Below, in pieces: positions 1 to 10,828 of a stretch of 64,000 nt of DNA. Each line of letters begins with the position of its first letter. Position 1 is the stretch's first letter. A program made the position numbers and the translations under genes. This DNA comes from Coix lacryma-jobi var. lacryma-jobi (Eukaryota > Streptophyta > Magnoliopsida > Poales > Poaceae). The notes under the pieces were generated by a model that saw only the letters and a program-made list of their open reading frames with translations, searched no databases and was not told the DNA's origin. The stretch covers positions 25,786,842 through 25,850,841 of the forward strand of contig CM019822.1 of assembly GCA_009763385.1 (NCBI GenBank). Reading direction: 5' to 3'.

Positions 1-772
1 GCTAAATTTCAATGTGATTCCATATATCATACCACATTGTAAACAAGCAGTGTAGTAAAATCTATTACAATATTCTTTGGATTGTTACATGTTAACAAGG
101 AAAAAGAACATGCTAGCTAGTTTCTTCAATCTTCGGAGATGCATGCATCTGGGGTATGCCTGCTTATACCAAAGAAATCATCTAAATGATACTCCTAAGT
201 AACTATTGATATGTCATGCTTGTCTGCATCACTAGACTGCAACATGTCAGTTTTGAGATAAGCTCTGGCCTCTGATGTCTTTGGCTGACTGAAAATACAA
301 ATCATTAAGAAAGATAATCTCATTAAATTAAAATTAAAAAACACCAAAAAGAGCTCATGAGAGGACAAACAATTCTGAAAATAAAAAATAACAATAGGGA
401 GACAGTGGTAGACTCATGAAAACAAATTTTAATTTAGAAACCAGAGTGGAGGCGGAAATAAACCGACGCACCGCCACGGTCATGGAAGTGGTGGCCACAT
501 GCAGATCCTGTGGTTTTACTAACCAATTGTGTTCTAAATACCAAACTATTTTGGATTACTGGGAGATCATAGTTAAAATTTAATTTGGGATTATTGAGTA
601 ATTTAAACTATTGCTGTTGTTGCTAGTCTTTTGCTACTACTACTACAATACTATTACCAGTAGTGTCCCACCTAAAACTGAGATTGGGATTATCAACGAG
701 TAATTTAAGAGACAAACGAGAGACCTCCCAGAAGGTGCAAAGGTACTTGCCACTGCCAGTGGGGATGACGAG
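1..772. other. AT-rich spacer, no gene seen
   Basis: Short open frames on both strands have no recognisable domain and no plausible splice structure. The right part, from about 620 on, leads into the repeat-rich end of a CACTA-type element. Nothing else is supportable here. Confidence 0.6.
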
Positions 773-1167
773 GTCGCCACCGCTGCCGGTGGAGAGGCCA
801 AGGGAAGGCAGAGTGTACTGGATCTGCCGTAATACGATCAACAGTAACCAAAACAACAAGAAGTAAACCAGAGCAAAACAACAAGAAGTAAACCGGGGCT
901 AGCACTCTAGGACTAAAGGTCCCAATCTTTAGTCCCGGGTGTTTTCAACCAGGGCTAAAGGTCGTCACCGCTGTCGGTGGAGAGGCCAAGGGAAGGTAGA
1001 GTGTACTGGATCTGCCGTAATACGATCAACAGTAACCAAAACAACAAGAAGTAGCCGTAATACGATCAACAGTAACCAAAACAACAAGAAGTAAACCGGG
1101 GCTAGCACTCCGGGACTAAAGGTCCCAATCTTTAGTCCCGGGTGTTTTCAACCGGGGCTAAAGGTTC
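773..1167. repeat. Imperfect tandem duplication of about 190-200 bp
   Basis: The unit at 773-960 is repeated at 961-1167. Both units contain the same succession: a GGTGGAGAGGCCAAGGGAAGG stretch, AATACGATCAACAGTAACC, a poly-CAA/GAAGTAAACC stretch, then the GGGACTAAAGG dyad. The second copy has an extra internal duplication of the AATACGATCAACAGTAACC part. A few substitutions separate the copies. Confidence 0.8.
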
Positions 1168-1186
1168 CTATGAGAAAAAATAAATA

Positions 1187-1254
1187 TCCGTTTGTGAGAT
1201 TCGAACTCAGCACCTCTCGCCTCAGACACGCTTACCAACTGAGCTACACAACCC
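1187..1254 (-). other. tRNA-like sequence (box A and box B) inside CACTA end
   Basis: On the minus strand the sequence contains TAGCTCAGTTGG, a good polymerase III A box and D-arm. About 30 bases further on is GAGTTCGAATCTC, a B box and T-arm. The acceptor stem pairs only partly and I could not fold a convincing anticodon arm. It is therefore a tRNA-derived relic and not a working tRNA gene. A similar segment sits in the related CACTA end at 37137-37205. Confidence 0.45.
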
Positions 1255-1475
1255 ACATGAAATAGTTCTGGACGTTTTACTTTTGAATTCACTCGTGAAG
1301 GACCTTTAGTCCTGGTTGGTAACACCAACCGAGACTAAAAGGACCTTTAGTCCCGGTTGGTAACACCAACCGGGACTAAAGGTTGGGGACTAAAGGTCTT
1401 TAGTCCCGGACACAATTTTTTGCCGAGACTAAAGCTTAGTTGATAGATCGTCCAAAGGTCTGTTCTCTAATAGTG

Positions 1476-3214
1476 GATGTTACATGTTCTGATGACACTA
1501 ATAAATTAAAAAATTGTGGGTAAATATCGTCAAAATAGTTATTCAAGTATTGTGCAATTCTGATGACACTGGTAAACTAAAAAAATAAATGCAGTTGTAG
1601 ATGCAAAAGCAAAATAGCAGACATGACTTGCTCAGAATGTAGTAACACCAATGGTAGTAGCATTATTGACAGTAGTATGAACAAAAAAAGAGTACATCAC
1701 ATTAGTACCAGACATAAGCTGAGTTTGGGTTGGGTTGAATTCATCCATCTCTCAAAGCTCAAGGGAAAACTAATAGAAGCAAAACTTCGAAATTTTCTCT
1801 GAACGTGAAAACATTCATAGGGAAAAGGTAATAAACAGTCACTAGTATACATTTGTATGCAAGAAAATACAACGAGAATACTTCCAACCAGAATCTAGCA
1901 CATGAATTTATTTGTTTATGCAGTAGTAAATTCATCCCGCAATAAGAGAAAATAATTCAGCAAAGTTCACGCAACCATAAGACCTATCCAATAGTAATAA
2001 TTTTTTTAATTGATCTCTAAATGTTTCTGAACTAGTAGTAAAATTTTTTCTCCTTTGCTTATTATTGGTCTCTAAATGTTTCTAAACCATTAGTAAATTT
2101 GGTATCTTCTTTGCAATAGTACGTAGTTCATACAAATAGTAATAATAATTATTCCAAAGTTAACCATAAAAAATCATCATATGGCAATAAGATACACTAT
2201 AATATTAGAGTAGTAATTTGGTGCTTTGTAGTAGTAATCAATGATAAAATAACAAAAATCAAATAGTAACAACTAATAAGCACAGATAAACAATGGGAAA
2301 AATGGAACTAGTAGTCCCCGGCCTCCATATATCAAAAGCTAATAACTAACGCAACCTTGTCCCTGCCATCCTATACTAGATTCATCGCCACTTATATGGA
2401 CTGCACCTCCTGGCTTTCTCCATGGATGGATCCATGGCCAAATGAGAGGATGAGGGCGGCTAAGGAACTCACCATGGTAAGCATTAACGTTTCAATTCCA
2501 GATCTTACAAAAAAAACAAATAGTATTTGTGCTTGTAATTTTGCAGCTCATAATTTGAGACAATTTACGGTAGCAAACATATTTTTTCCCCTATTACAGC
2601 AGAAAAATTTATTGAAACGTAAATTGTCGATCATGGTGAGTACAACATTTAGGAGAAATAAATTGTATGGAGCCAATGCTAATGGATATACATTGTATTT
2701 CTATACTCATCAACATTTTGAAGGTAAAATATTCATTCTTATATGCATTAATAATGTGGCTGCTTATTAGTGTTAGGTAATATAACTCACACAAGCATCA
2801 AAGAATAGAATGGACTCAATTTCCATGAACAATACATATTAGGGGGTATTTATAGAAAGCCTAGCCTTCATAATTCATATACAAAGGACTAAAATACCCC
2901 TGGCTAGATTGAATATAACCCCTCTTTCTCTTAGGGATAGACTAGTCATTACATCTTCGATTGGATATATTACATGTCGTATAAGAAATTTGCTCTAGCT
3001 CTTCTTCACCTCAAGCAAGCCACCTACACAATGATAATTGATATGATGTCCAAGGTTGTTTCACTCAAACAAGCATGCTAGCAACTAGTTTCTACCACTA
3101 GAGAGCGAGCAAAAGAACTAATTACAACTAGTTACAACTAAGCTACTCCAAAAGCTACACAAGCGAGCAACCATTCTCATGACATCACTTAGAGCAAAGG
3201 ATTAGTCCACTAGG
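1476..3214. other. AT-rich spacer, no gene seen
   Basis: There is no coherent coding sequence. Around 2850 the minus strand carries a TATA-like CTATAAATACCCCC, which might be a leftover retroelement promoter belonging to the gag fragment to its right. I could not define LTR ends. Confidence 0.5.
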
Positions 3215-3219
3215 TTGTA

Positions 3220-3700
3220 TCAATTAGCCAAAATCAAACTAGTGCTTTCAACCTCAAAATACATCTCGCAACGATCCATCCATAGACGTGATTTATCCCT
3301 ATCAAATTTCAGGAAATCCAATTTGGGCATCGGTCCAATACGAGGAAAGTTAGGATGGGTATTCAGTGCAAAATCCAAGTGCATTGACAAGGAAGGATCA
3401 ATAGGCATACTCGTGACCGGTTTTGGTGTATGGGTTTTGAGGATCCTAATGCCAACATCTCGATGTGATGATTCATGGTGGTGTTCGATAAGCCGCTTAA
3501 TGGACGAAGCAGATGAGTGTGTCCCATCCATGGAGCAAAATTGAGATCTAACAAACCGAACACCATGTCGATGAGTTGATGAAGAAGCAAATTGAGGCCT
3601 TGGATGTGCTTGGTTGTGGCCTCTGCATTCACCGCCATCAGAGCTTCAACCTTTGTCGACTTCTTCGACGACGCTAGAGTGAATCAACAAGGCAAAGGGA
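3220..3700 (-). pseudogene. Degenerate retrotransposon gag fragment (Ty3/gypsy-like)
   Basis: The minus strand encodes a peptide with the motif PKLDFLKFDRDKSRLWMDRC followed by EMYFEV. This is close to the start of the capsid region of plant Ty3/gypsy Gag proteins (pattern KLDFPKFDG..PR.W...CE.YF). Upstream on the same strand, in a different frame, lies a leucine-rich helix segment (LNLLLHQLIDMVFGLLDL), so at least one frameshift separates the two parts. Further upstream, near 3735-3745, a TTGGTACTC stretch could be a decayed primer-binding site. No protease or polymerase follows downstream, so this is a truncated relic. I could not assign its LTRs. Confidence 0.55.
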
Positions 3701-4251
3701 AAACAATTTGACTAAGAATCAACCTGTTTTGAGTACCAATTATCACAATAATAGATATCCAGATGAAGAATTTGGGTGGAGATTTTAGTAAGAACGGGTT
3801 GGAGAGGAGAATGTAGCTCTGTTGAACCCGCGAGAGAGAAGACAACAATGTTCGTGGATTTTAGCTCTTTTTATAAGTTGTTCTCCTTGTTACAGGCCGT
3901 TACGACAATCTAGGTTCTTTCCCAACTAAAGCCAGTGAGTTGGGTTGAGAACATATGGTTGAAATGTGCCCATAGTGTTCAATGTGATGAGTGGTTGTCA
4001 ATGGGTTGAGCTTTTTAGGCTGAGTTATTTGGAGTAACCACAATTTGAGTTGGTGTTGGGCAATATGCCTCTTGGCTTGTGGTGTGTAGGTGTGAAGCTC
4101 AGAGGCGGTGGTCACTAGCGAGGTGAAGGTTAAGTAGAGATGGGTCATGCTGATGGATTGGGAGCAGTAAATAAAGAATAGACGTGAGACTTGGACTGAG
4201 GGACTGAAGCGCTAGTACATAGAGGAGTGACTGTGTTGACCAAGTCAAGAT
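3701..4251. other. Spacer, possibly decayed 5' LTR of the gag relic
   Basis: No gene is recognisable. A minus-strand CTTATAAAAAG around 3870 resembles a TATA box and lies upstream of the gag fragment, so part of this stretch may be an old LTR. This is only a suggestion, since no matching second copy was found. Confidence 0.3.
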
Positions 4252-4256
4252 GACAT

Positions 4257-6871
4257 TGAAAGGTCGAGATAGCGGACTAGAGGGGGGTGAATGGTCCTTT
4301 TTAAAAAATAAGCGTAGCGACTAACCGAAAGAAATGCGGAATTAAAACTATCGGTCTAGTCAAGACTACACCCCTCTACCTATACTCTATGACACCTTAC
4401 AAAAGATCCTAAACAAAGCAAATAAGGTGTCAGGCTAGCTAGAGCTCACCTAAACAATCTAACTTGCAAGGTCACACAAACCTATGCAACTAGTACTCTA
4501 ATCAAACTTGGGGAGCTCCTACAGAAACTAGTAAGCAAAGCACAAAGCTCCTAAGCTCACTAGCAATGCTCAATAACAAGGCTACACAATTCAAATTAGA
4601 GAGCTCAACTTAGCTACACAAACTAAGCAACTAAACACTAGCACAAGAATAAGTGTTGCAACACAAGCTAGTGTAAAGACCAGACGGTCGGTACTACCGG
4701 GCTGCTAGGCCGGTACTACCGACACCAGTACTACCGGGCTATAAGGTCGGTACTACCGAGCACTAGCAGGGAGCTACGAAATCGAAGTGGGTGAGATACA
4801 ATCTCAGATCTAGCAATTACCCCATTTCCCTAGATGATGTAGATGACGGTTGTAGCTTCCCCAAGTATTGGTTCCTTGCCAAAATGTGGATCGAGCCTTC
4901 CCAACCTAAGATAGAGTGATGGAGGGAGGAAGAACACGAAGAACACAAGAACAAGCGTAATATGCAAGGAAACAAGAACAATAAGAGCAACAAGAGACGA
5001 GGACACAAGATTTTATCCCGAGGTTCACTTGGTTGCCACCAAGCTAGTCCCCGTTGAAGCAAGCCCAAGGTTGCCGCCAATCCTCTTGCTAGTGGTGACA
5101 CTAAGCCACACTCTCCATGATGGAGTGCTCACTAAGAGCTCTAGCTTTCGATCCGGCCGGACCACTTGGCGCTCTTCACGCATCTTTCCACTAGAGTTGC
5201 TCTTCGCAATCTCCCGCGGGGCGAGCACAATGCCCCTCACAAAGCTTCTCCGGAGCCACGCACAATCTTCACGCGGGCTTCACGACGGAGACAAGCACCA
5301 AGCTGTCTAGGAGGTGGCAACCTCCAAGAGTAATAAGCACCACCGGCTTGCAACTCGAACACCTAGTGCCAACTCTTGCAATCTCTCATGCACCGCACTA
5401 GAATCGCTCACTCACACAATCGGATGAACACTATCAAGCATATGTGAGTTAGAGGGCTCCTAAGCACTACCCATCCATGGAGACAAAGTCCCTAGGGTGC
5501 TCAACCTTTTCCAAGGGCCGGCCACCCCCTCTATTTATAGAGGGGAGTCACCAACTAGTCGTTTTCCCCTTTCCCCGAGCTCACACGGCCACGGTCGGTA
5601 CTACCGGCGGTCCAAAAGACCGTTAGGATTGACTTCCTAACACGGTCGGTAGTAGGGTCGGTAGTACCGACCACTATAGCGGTACTACCAGTAGGCCAAA
5701 TCTAGATCTACACAGAATGCCTCCAAACTTCCTCCAAACCTCGGTACTACCGACCACAAGGGTCGGTACTACCGGGGGCTGGTACTACTAGCCTTATGGC
5801 GGTACTACCGGTAGGCCAAACCATCTCCCGAACAGAGAGTTTGTGCATTGCCCACAAGGGTCGGTAGTAGGGTCGGTACTACCGACTTTAGGGTCAGTAC
5901 AACCGACTTACTCCTTGCTAAAATGGCCATAACTCTTCACTCGGAACTCCGATTTCGATGATCTTGGTCATTTTGGAAAGCTTATTCAGAGGGCTACACA
6001 TCCCAAATGAATATATGATCCAAAGCACAAAGGATCAATACAGTTTTCCAATCCAAGAACCATCGCTTCTCTTTTTCTACCAAAGCTTTCTCTGAAACTT
6101 CTCCAACTTCTTCTCCTTTGCAAATGTGCCAACACCACCAAGTGTACACCATAATGTGCATGCGTGTTAGCATTTTCACAATCATTTTCAAAGGATTTTC
6201 ACTTTCACTCACAACGCCACTCGATCCTAGTAACATCGCAAAGTTAGATCACTCAAGTGGCACTAGATGACCGATATGCAAACAAGTTTCCTCCTCTTAA
6301 TAGTACGGCCATCTATCCTAAACTCGGTCATAATCTTCTCTACACACCTATGACCGGTGAAATGAAATGCCCTACAAGTATACCTTTGTCTTGCGCATTC
6401 CATTCCATCTCCTCCATTTGTTGATGCAACACATGCACCAACCTTGATCAAATGATATGATCCACTTCATATCATCACATGGCCTCCATGGTCCATCGAT
6501 CTTGACATCACTTGCTCTTCACCATCGCTTCGGTCCCTCGGTGCCAAGTCTTGCTTAAGCCTCCCGACACTTGGTATCAACAGCTTCAAAGCCTCCAACT
6601 TGTCCTTCACCTTCGCAATCGGTCCTTCAAGCCAAGTCTTGCCTTGATCTTCACCATCTTAGCCACATGACTCCATGTCATGTTTCATGTGCATTAAGCT
6701 CCTTCATCACATGTGTGAGCCTTGCAACATCTTCCAAGCCATTTCCCCTCTATGGCATATGTTGCTCACACATGATCACCTGTGGACTAATCACCTATGT
6801 AATTCACTTCAAACACATATTAGTCCACCTAAGTTGTCACTCAATTACCAAAACTAAACTAGGACCTTTCA
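4257..6871. mobile_element. Complete solo LTR, 2615 bp (Ty3/gypsy-like)
   Basis: The sequence begins TGAAAGGTC and ends GACCTTTCA, perfect inverted termini with the canonical TG...CA. It is flanked by the five-base direct repeat GACAT at 4252-4256 and 6872-6876. This is the signature of an insertion later reduced to one LTR by recombination. Near the left end it shares the motif AGAGGGGGGTGAATGG with three other LTRs here (10829, 53910, 59248). It also shares a segment around 5012-5035 (AAGATTTTATCCCGAGGTTC) with the LTR at 10829. It contains many GGTCGGTACTACCG words. No coding sequence is expected and none is seen. Confidence 0.88.
4684..5915. repeat. Clusters of GGTCGGTACTACCG dyad words inside solo LTR
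   Basis: Two clusters (about 4684-4770 and 5591-5915) repeat variants of GGTCGGTACTACCG and its close relative GGCGGTACTACCG. Each word is a near-perfect dyad, with GGTCGGTA on one side and TACCGACC on the other. The same word fills the LTR at 53910-55812 and occurs near 58550 and 59030. Confidence 0.85.
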
Positions 6872-6879
6872 GACATACA

Positions 6880-8437
6880 TGTAAGGAATGACCATGGCCC
6901 CATTTTACTTTGGATTTTGGTGTTTGATGATCCACACAATCAAATTGGACTAATATGTTTGCAAGTGCTTGTTTTGTACTCCAATCGAGTACAAACATGA
7001 CTTGGACGAAGGCAACATGGTGATCCAATGATCAACACCTCAAATAAGACTTACAAAGATCAAGCAAAGTCTAAGACACAAGAAGTAGAAGCCTGGACAC
7101 AAATAAAGTTGAGTCACTCAAGTTGGGACAAGAGCTAATTGAATTAGAATTATCTCATGATATTGAATCTACTCAAACTAACATGACATCAGCTTAAAGT
7201 TGTAGAGCTTTTCAATAGCTTTCCAAAAGGTCCAAAATCATCAAAATAAGAGTTTAGGGCAAAAAAGTTATATGCCCAAAATATAAAATTTTATCACGCT
7301 AAAAAACAACAATGGACACATCCGAGATGCTCCTCTCAGACGCGTCCGATGCTACAAAAATCAACATGAAGTGAACAGTAACATAGGCAAGTCCAATGAT
7401 GAGCATCTGATGCCCACAGGCGCGTCCGATGCTCACAGAAAATAGGTGTAACAGCTAGTTTTCCAATAACTATTCACTATAACCGCACTGAATGCATCCA
7501 ATGTCATTACTGTAGCGTCCGATACTCTATAGAAAAGCTGGTTTCAGCCCCCAACGACTAGTTTCGAGTTGAGGCTTATAAATACCACCTCTAAGCTAAC
7601 CAGTTGAATGAGGTGTAGAGGAGTAAGGAAACATCCCAAAGAGGTGTTGTTACACCATGTTAGTGCCCTCCACATGAATAGTGCTTAATGATTCACATGG
7701 TGATTAGTGTAGGTGCTTTGTGAAGTGTTTAGGCTAGTTAGACCACCACTCATGTGCTTGCTCTAGGTTTCGGCCTGGTGTTTAGTGAGGTTTGCATACC
7801 TCTTGCTACTCAGTGCTTGCACGCACGATTGTTGTACATCGAAGGGGCTTGTAGTCTTACGAGACCACATCAACCGCGTTTATGGTGTAGCCGCCGCGGC
7901 GTACCGAAGGGAACAAGGCCCACGACGGTTCGGTCGGAAGCTTGATAGTGGAGATAGCAGGGAGCATCCGGGAGAGGCTTGCCGGAAGGCACATCGTAGA
8001 CCCACTTGCACATGGGGAGGACACGAGGCTATCCACGAAGTTATCTGACCGGGAGCTTGGCCCTTGAGAGGGACTCCAACGAGGACTAGAGGAAAGCTTG
8101 CATGCTTCTCGATATCTCGATAAAAATACTAGAGTCGTCGACGAGAGTTTGCATCTCTACCTTGTTCTTTAGCTTCCACATTTACTTTGCTACCTTGGTT
8201 ATGTGATTTATTTTTCTTAGCTTCATTGATAGTTGATAGAATTAGAACCTAGGTTGTACAACTCTTTTGCAGTAGAGATAGAAATACACCTAATAAAACC
8301 ATAGTTGTACATTTAGATAGATTACTTGCTTGCATAGGTTTTGACTAGATGGAAAATAGATGTCATAGTTTAGAGTAGAGTTTTAAGTTATAAGTTGTCT
8401 AATTAAATTTCCCCTCTTAGGCGTTACGACCCCTTCA
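6880..8437 (+). mobile_element. Probable LTR of a gypsy-like element, opposite orientation
   Basis: The end, around 8410-8437 (CCCCTCTTAGGCGTTACGACC, then CCTTCA), is the reverse complement of the AAGAGGGG-type start seen in the other LTRs of this window. The beginning (ATGGCCCC near 6893, then GGATTTTGGTG) mirrors the end of the LTR at 59248-60823. The length (about 1.56 kb) is close to that LTR (1576 bp), and both hold GCGTCCGATGC words. I could not find convincing target duplications, so the exact start is uncertain. It sits directly beside the solo LTR that ends at 6871. Confidence 0.55.
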
Positions 8438-9088
8438 GGACAGACAAGTCTAGAGGAGGTACCGGAGCACTTGACGGTCTGACGGTCAAGGACGAGATGA
8501 CGGTGGCTCAAGGGATGAAGGCAATTTAGGTTTTATGGGAAAGAGGTGGGGAAGGATATGATCTGCACAACATGAAAAAAGAAACAACCTCGGCTATTGT
8601 AGGTGCCGCTATAGTAATGCAGTCACTATCCACATGCTTTTTCCCTCCCTTCAAACTTCCAACGAATCTAAATCACACAGAATATGTTCCACGAGCTCTA
8701 TACATTTGTGGTCTCTAATTATCCATTTAAGCAACGTGAGATTAAAAAAGTCGTTTTTTACCTCTTATTAAAACTTAAGTCACGTGTTTTCACTTTACAC
8801 TTCTCAACATTATAAAACGTTTTCTGATTGTTACAACAAGCCACAAATAGACTTAATTTTGAAAGACAAAATAAAATAAAATCTTATCATAATAATATTC
8901 ATATATCATCTTTGGCTATAGCCTATGGGTATGTGGGCAAACATATGCACGGTAAGAGCTAACATATGAACGGTAAGAGCTAACACTGGTGAATTAGCCA
9001 TATACTACTGCTGCTGTGCGCTCCATGCATGCCTTCTTAGCTGCTGCCCCAACCTAGATCTAGCAAATAGTAATCCCGATATACTACT
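8438..9088. other. Spacer, no gene seen
   Basis: There are only short unconvincing open frames. The sequence is AT-rich toward the CACTA element that starts at 9089. Confidence 0.5.
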
Positions 9089-9102
9089 CACTACAGGAAA
9101 CT

Positions 9103-9556
9103 CACGCTTTGCCGAGTACCAAATTTCGGGCACTCGGCAAAGAGCCTCTTTGCCGAGTGCCGGCCACGTGGCACTCGGCAAAGCCCAAGCACAAGGCAAG
9201 AAAGACACTCGACGAAGACACCTCTTTGCCGAGTGTCGTACACTCGGCAACGATGAGCACTCGGCAAAGTACAACGGACCAGACGACATCTACGGCCGTT
9301 TGCTTTGCCGAGTGCCGCCGTCAGACACTCGACAAAGAGGGAGCGCTTTGCCGAGTGCCTGCCACGTGGCACTCGGCAAAGCGTGTGGCCCCCTTTCTGT
9401 TACACGTGGGCGGTTCTTTGCCGAGTGCCAGAGGTAGACAATCGGCAAAGATCCCCTCTTTTTCGAGTGCCAGCCACGTGGCACTCTGCAAATATTGTGG
9501 CCCGGAACTGTGCCACGTGGTCGGTTCTTCGCCGAGTGCCGGCCGGCACTCGGCAA
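9103..9556. repeat. Left subterminal repeat array of CACTA 1 (TTTGCCGAGTGCC)
   Basis: Paired inverted words TTTGCCGAGTGCC and GGCACTCGGCAAA alternate, many separated by a CCACGTGG-type spacer so that each pair can form a small hairpin. In En/Spm elements such arrays bind the element's TnpA protein. That role is known for the family and is only inferred here. Open frames across the array are by-products of the repeats. Confidence 0.88.
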
Positions 9557-10577
9557 AGTTTTTTTTGGATTTTGGACACCAAATTTTTTGTGGATCATCT
9601 CCACAGTACCATGGCCAACATGTTCAAAGTTCACACTTTTTCAAAACCTTTTGTTATATTTTATGTCTTTATTGTATTTTCTTGAATTTTCCCGCTAGAC
9701 GCAAGTTTGAACTGCGGGTGCATCGAATAATGGATTTCAATGATTCGAAAATTGTTATTGTTGTTCTTGAGTGTATGTTTAGGCCAAATTTGCGAACTGA
9801 CGTGAAATTTCGATTAACGTGCTCACGGGGGCAAGGCCTCGAAATTACGTGCGGGCGATTTTAAAATTATAAAAAATACAAATGATTTCTGAAAATCGCG
9901 AAACTTGGCGAGATGTCGTTATATCTTATGGATATGCTATGAAAAAAATTTGAGAAAATTTGGAGCACGTTGTCACGTACGATGCTCATAAACCTGCACA
10001 TCTCAACATGTGATCACATGTGAGAGGATGTGGAGATGTGCAGGTTTGTGAGCGTCGTACGTGACAACGTGCTCCAAATTTTCTCAATTTTTTTTCATAG
10101 CATATCCATAAGATATAACGACATCACGCCAAGTTTAACGATTTTCGGAAATCATTTGTATTTTTTATAATTTTAAAACCGCCCGCACGTAATTTCGAGG
10201 CCTTGCACCCGTGAGCACGTTGATCGAAATTTCGCGTCAGTTCGTAAATTTGGCCTAAACATACACTCAAGAACAACAATAACAATTTTCGAATCATTGA
10301 AATCCATTATTCGATGCACCCGCAGTTCAAACTTGCGTCTAGCGGGAAAATTCAAGAAAATGCAATAAAGATATAAAATATAACAAAAGGTTTTGAAAAA
10401 GTGTGAACTTTGAACATGTTGGCCATGGTACTGTGGGGATGATCCACAAAAAATTTGGTGCTCAAAATCCAAAAAAAAAACTTCGCCGAGTGCCAGCGGC
10501 CGACACTCGGCAAAGACGGGCTCTTTGCCGAGTGCCAGCATGGCGGCACTCGGCGAAGAACCGACCACGTGGCGTCC
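9510..10577. repeat. Large inverted repeat (two arms of about 0.5 kb) in CACTA 1
   Basis: The left arm (about 9510-10004) is repeated as reverse complement in the right arm (about 10033-10577). The arms are nearly identical over landmarks such as CCATGGCCAACATGTTC, GACGCAAGTTTGAACTGCGG and CTGCACATCTC. The short spacer holds a perfect 16-base palindrome, ACATGTGATCACATGT (10006-10021). The arms are AT-rich and non-coding. Homologous but diverged arms form the same structure in CACTA 2 at 26738-27858. Confidence 0.88.
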
Positions 10578-10828
10578 AAATTTTTTTAAAAAACAATTTC
10601 TTTGCCGAGTGCCAGATCGGCGGCACTCGGTAAAGGTCGTGCCGATTTTTTTTAAAAAAAATTCTTTGCCGAGTGCTAGATCGGCGGCACTCGGTAAATA
10701 AGGGCTCTTTGCCGAGTGCCGCCGATCTGGCACTCGGCAAAGCCATTCAAAAAATAAAAAAAATACAAAACGGTTCACGTGCTCACACTCACACTCACAC
10801 TCACACACTCACCGGCTCGCGCCCCGCC
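10578..10828. repeat. Inner subterminal repeats and CA-rich leader start of CACTA 1
   Basis: Further TTTGCCGAGTGCC / GGCACTCGGCAAA pairs run to about 10742. They are followed by a CACACT microsatellite (10781-10811) and the GC-rich sequence interrupted by the solo LTR at 10829. CACTA 2 has a matching CA-rich stretch near 27980-28000. Confidence 0.7.

Larger units (their letters stand above)
773..1475. mobile_element. Right end of a CACTA element with GGGACTAAAGG subterminal repeats
   Basis: The segment is filled with direct and inverted copies of the word GGGACTAAAGG (and its complement CCTTTAGTCCC), the usual subterminal repeats of one grass CACTA group. Read on the minus strand, it ends at 1475 with CACTATTAGAGAACAGACC. 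This resembles the terminus at 36889 (CACTACTAGAGAAAAGGCC), so both belong to the same family. I could not find the partner terminus on the left, so the element is either truncated or its left end has decayed. A tRNA-like segment lies inside it, at 1187-1254. Confidence 0.6.

Noticed and set aside
1187..1254. A true tRNA gene
   Set aside because: The acceptor and anticodon arms do not fold properly, although boxes A and B are good. It is kept only as a tRNA-like relic.
2357..2770. A 137-codon plus-strand frame
   Set aside because: AT-rich sequence with no domain or neighbours that support a gene.
9109..9864. A 251-codon plus-strand open frame at the left of CACTA 1
   Set aside because: It runs through subterminal repeats and the inverted-repeat arm. 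The same peptide appears on the opposite strand at 10173-10808 because the DNA is palindromic, so it is not a gene.
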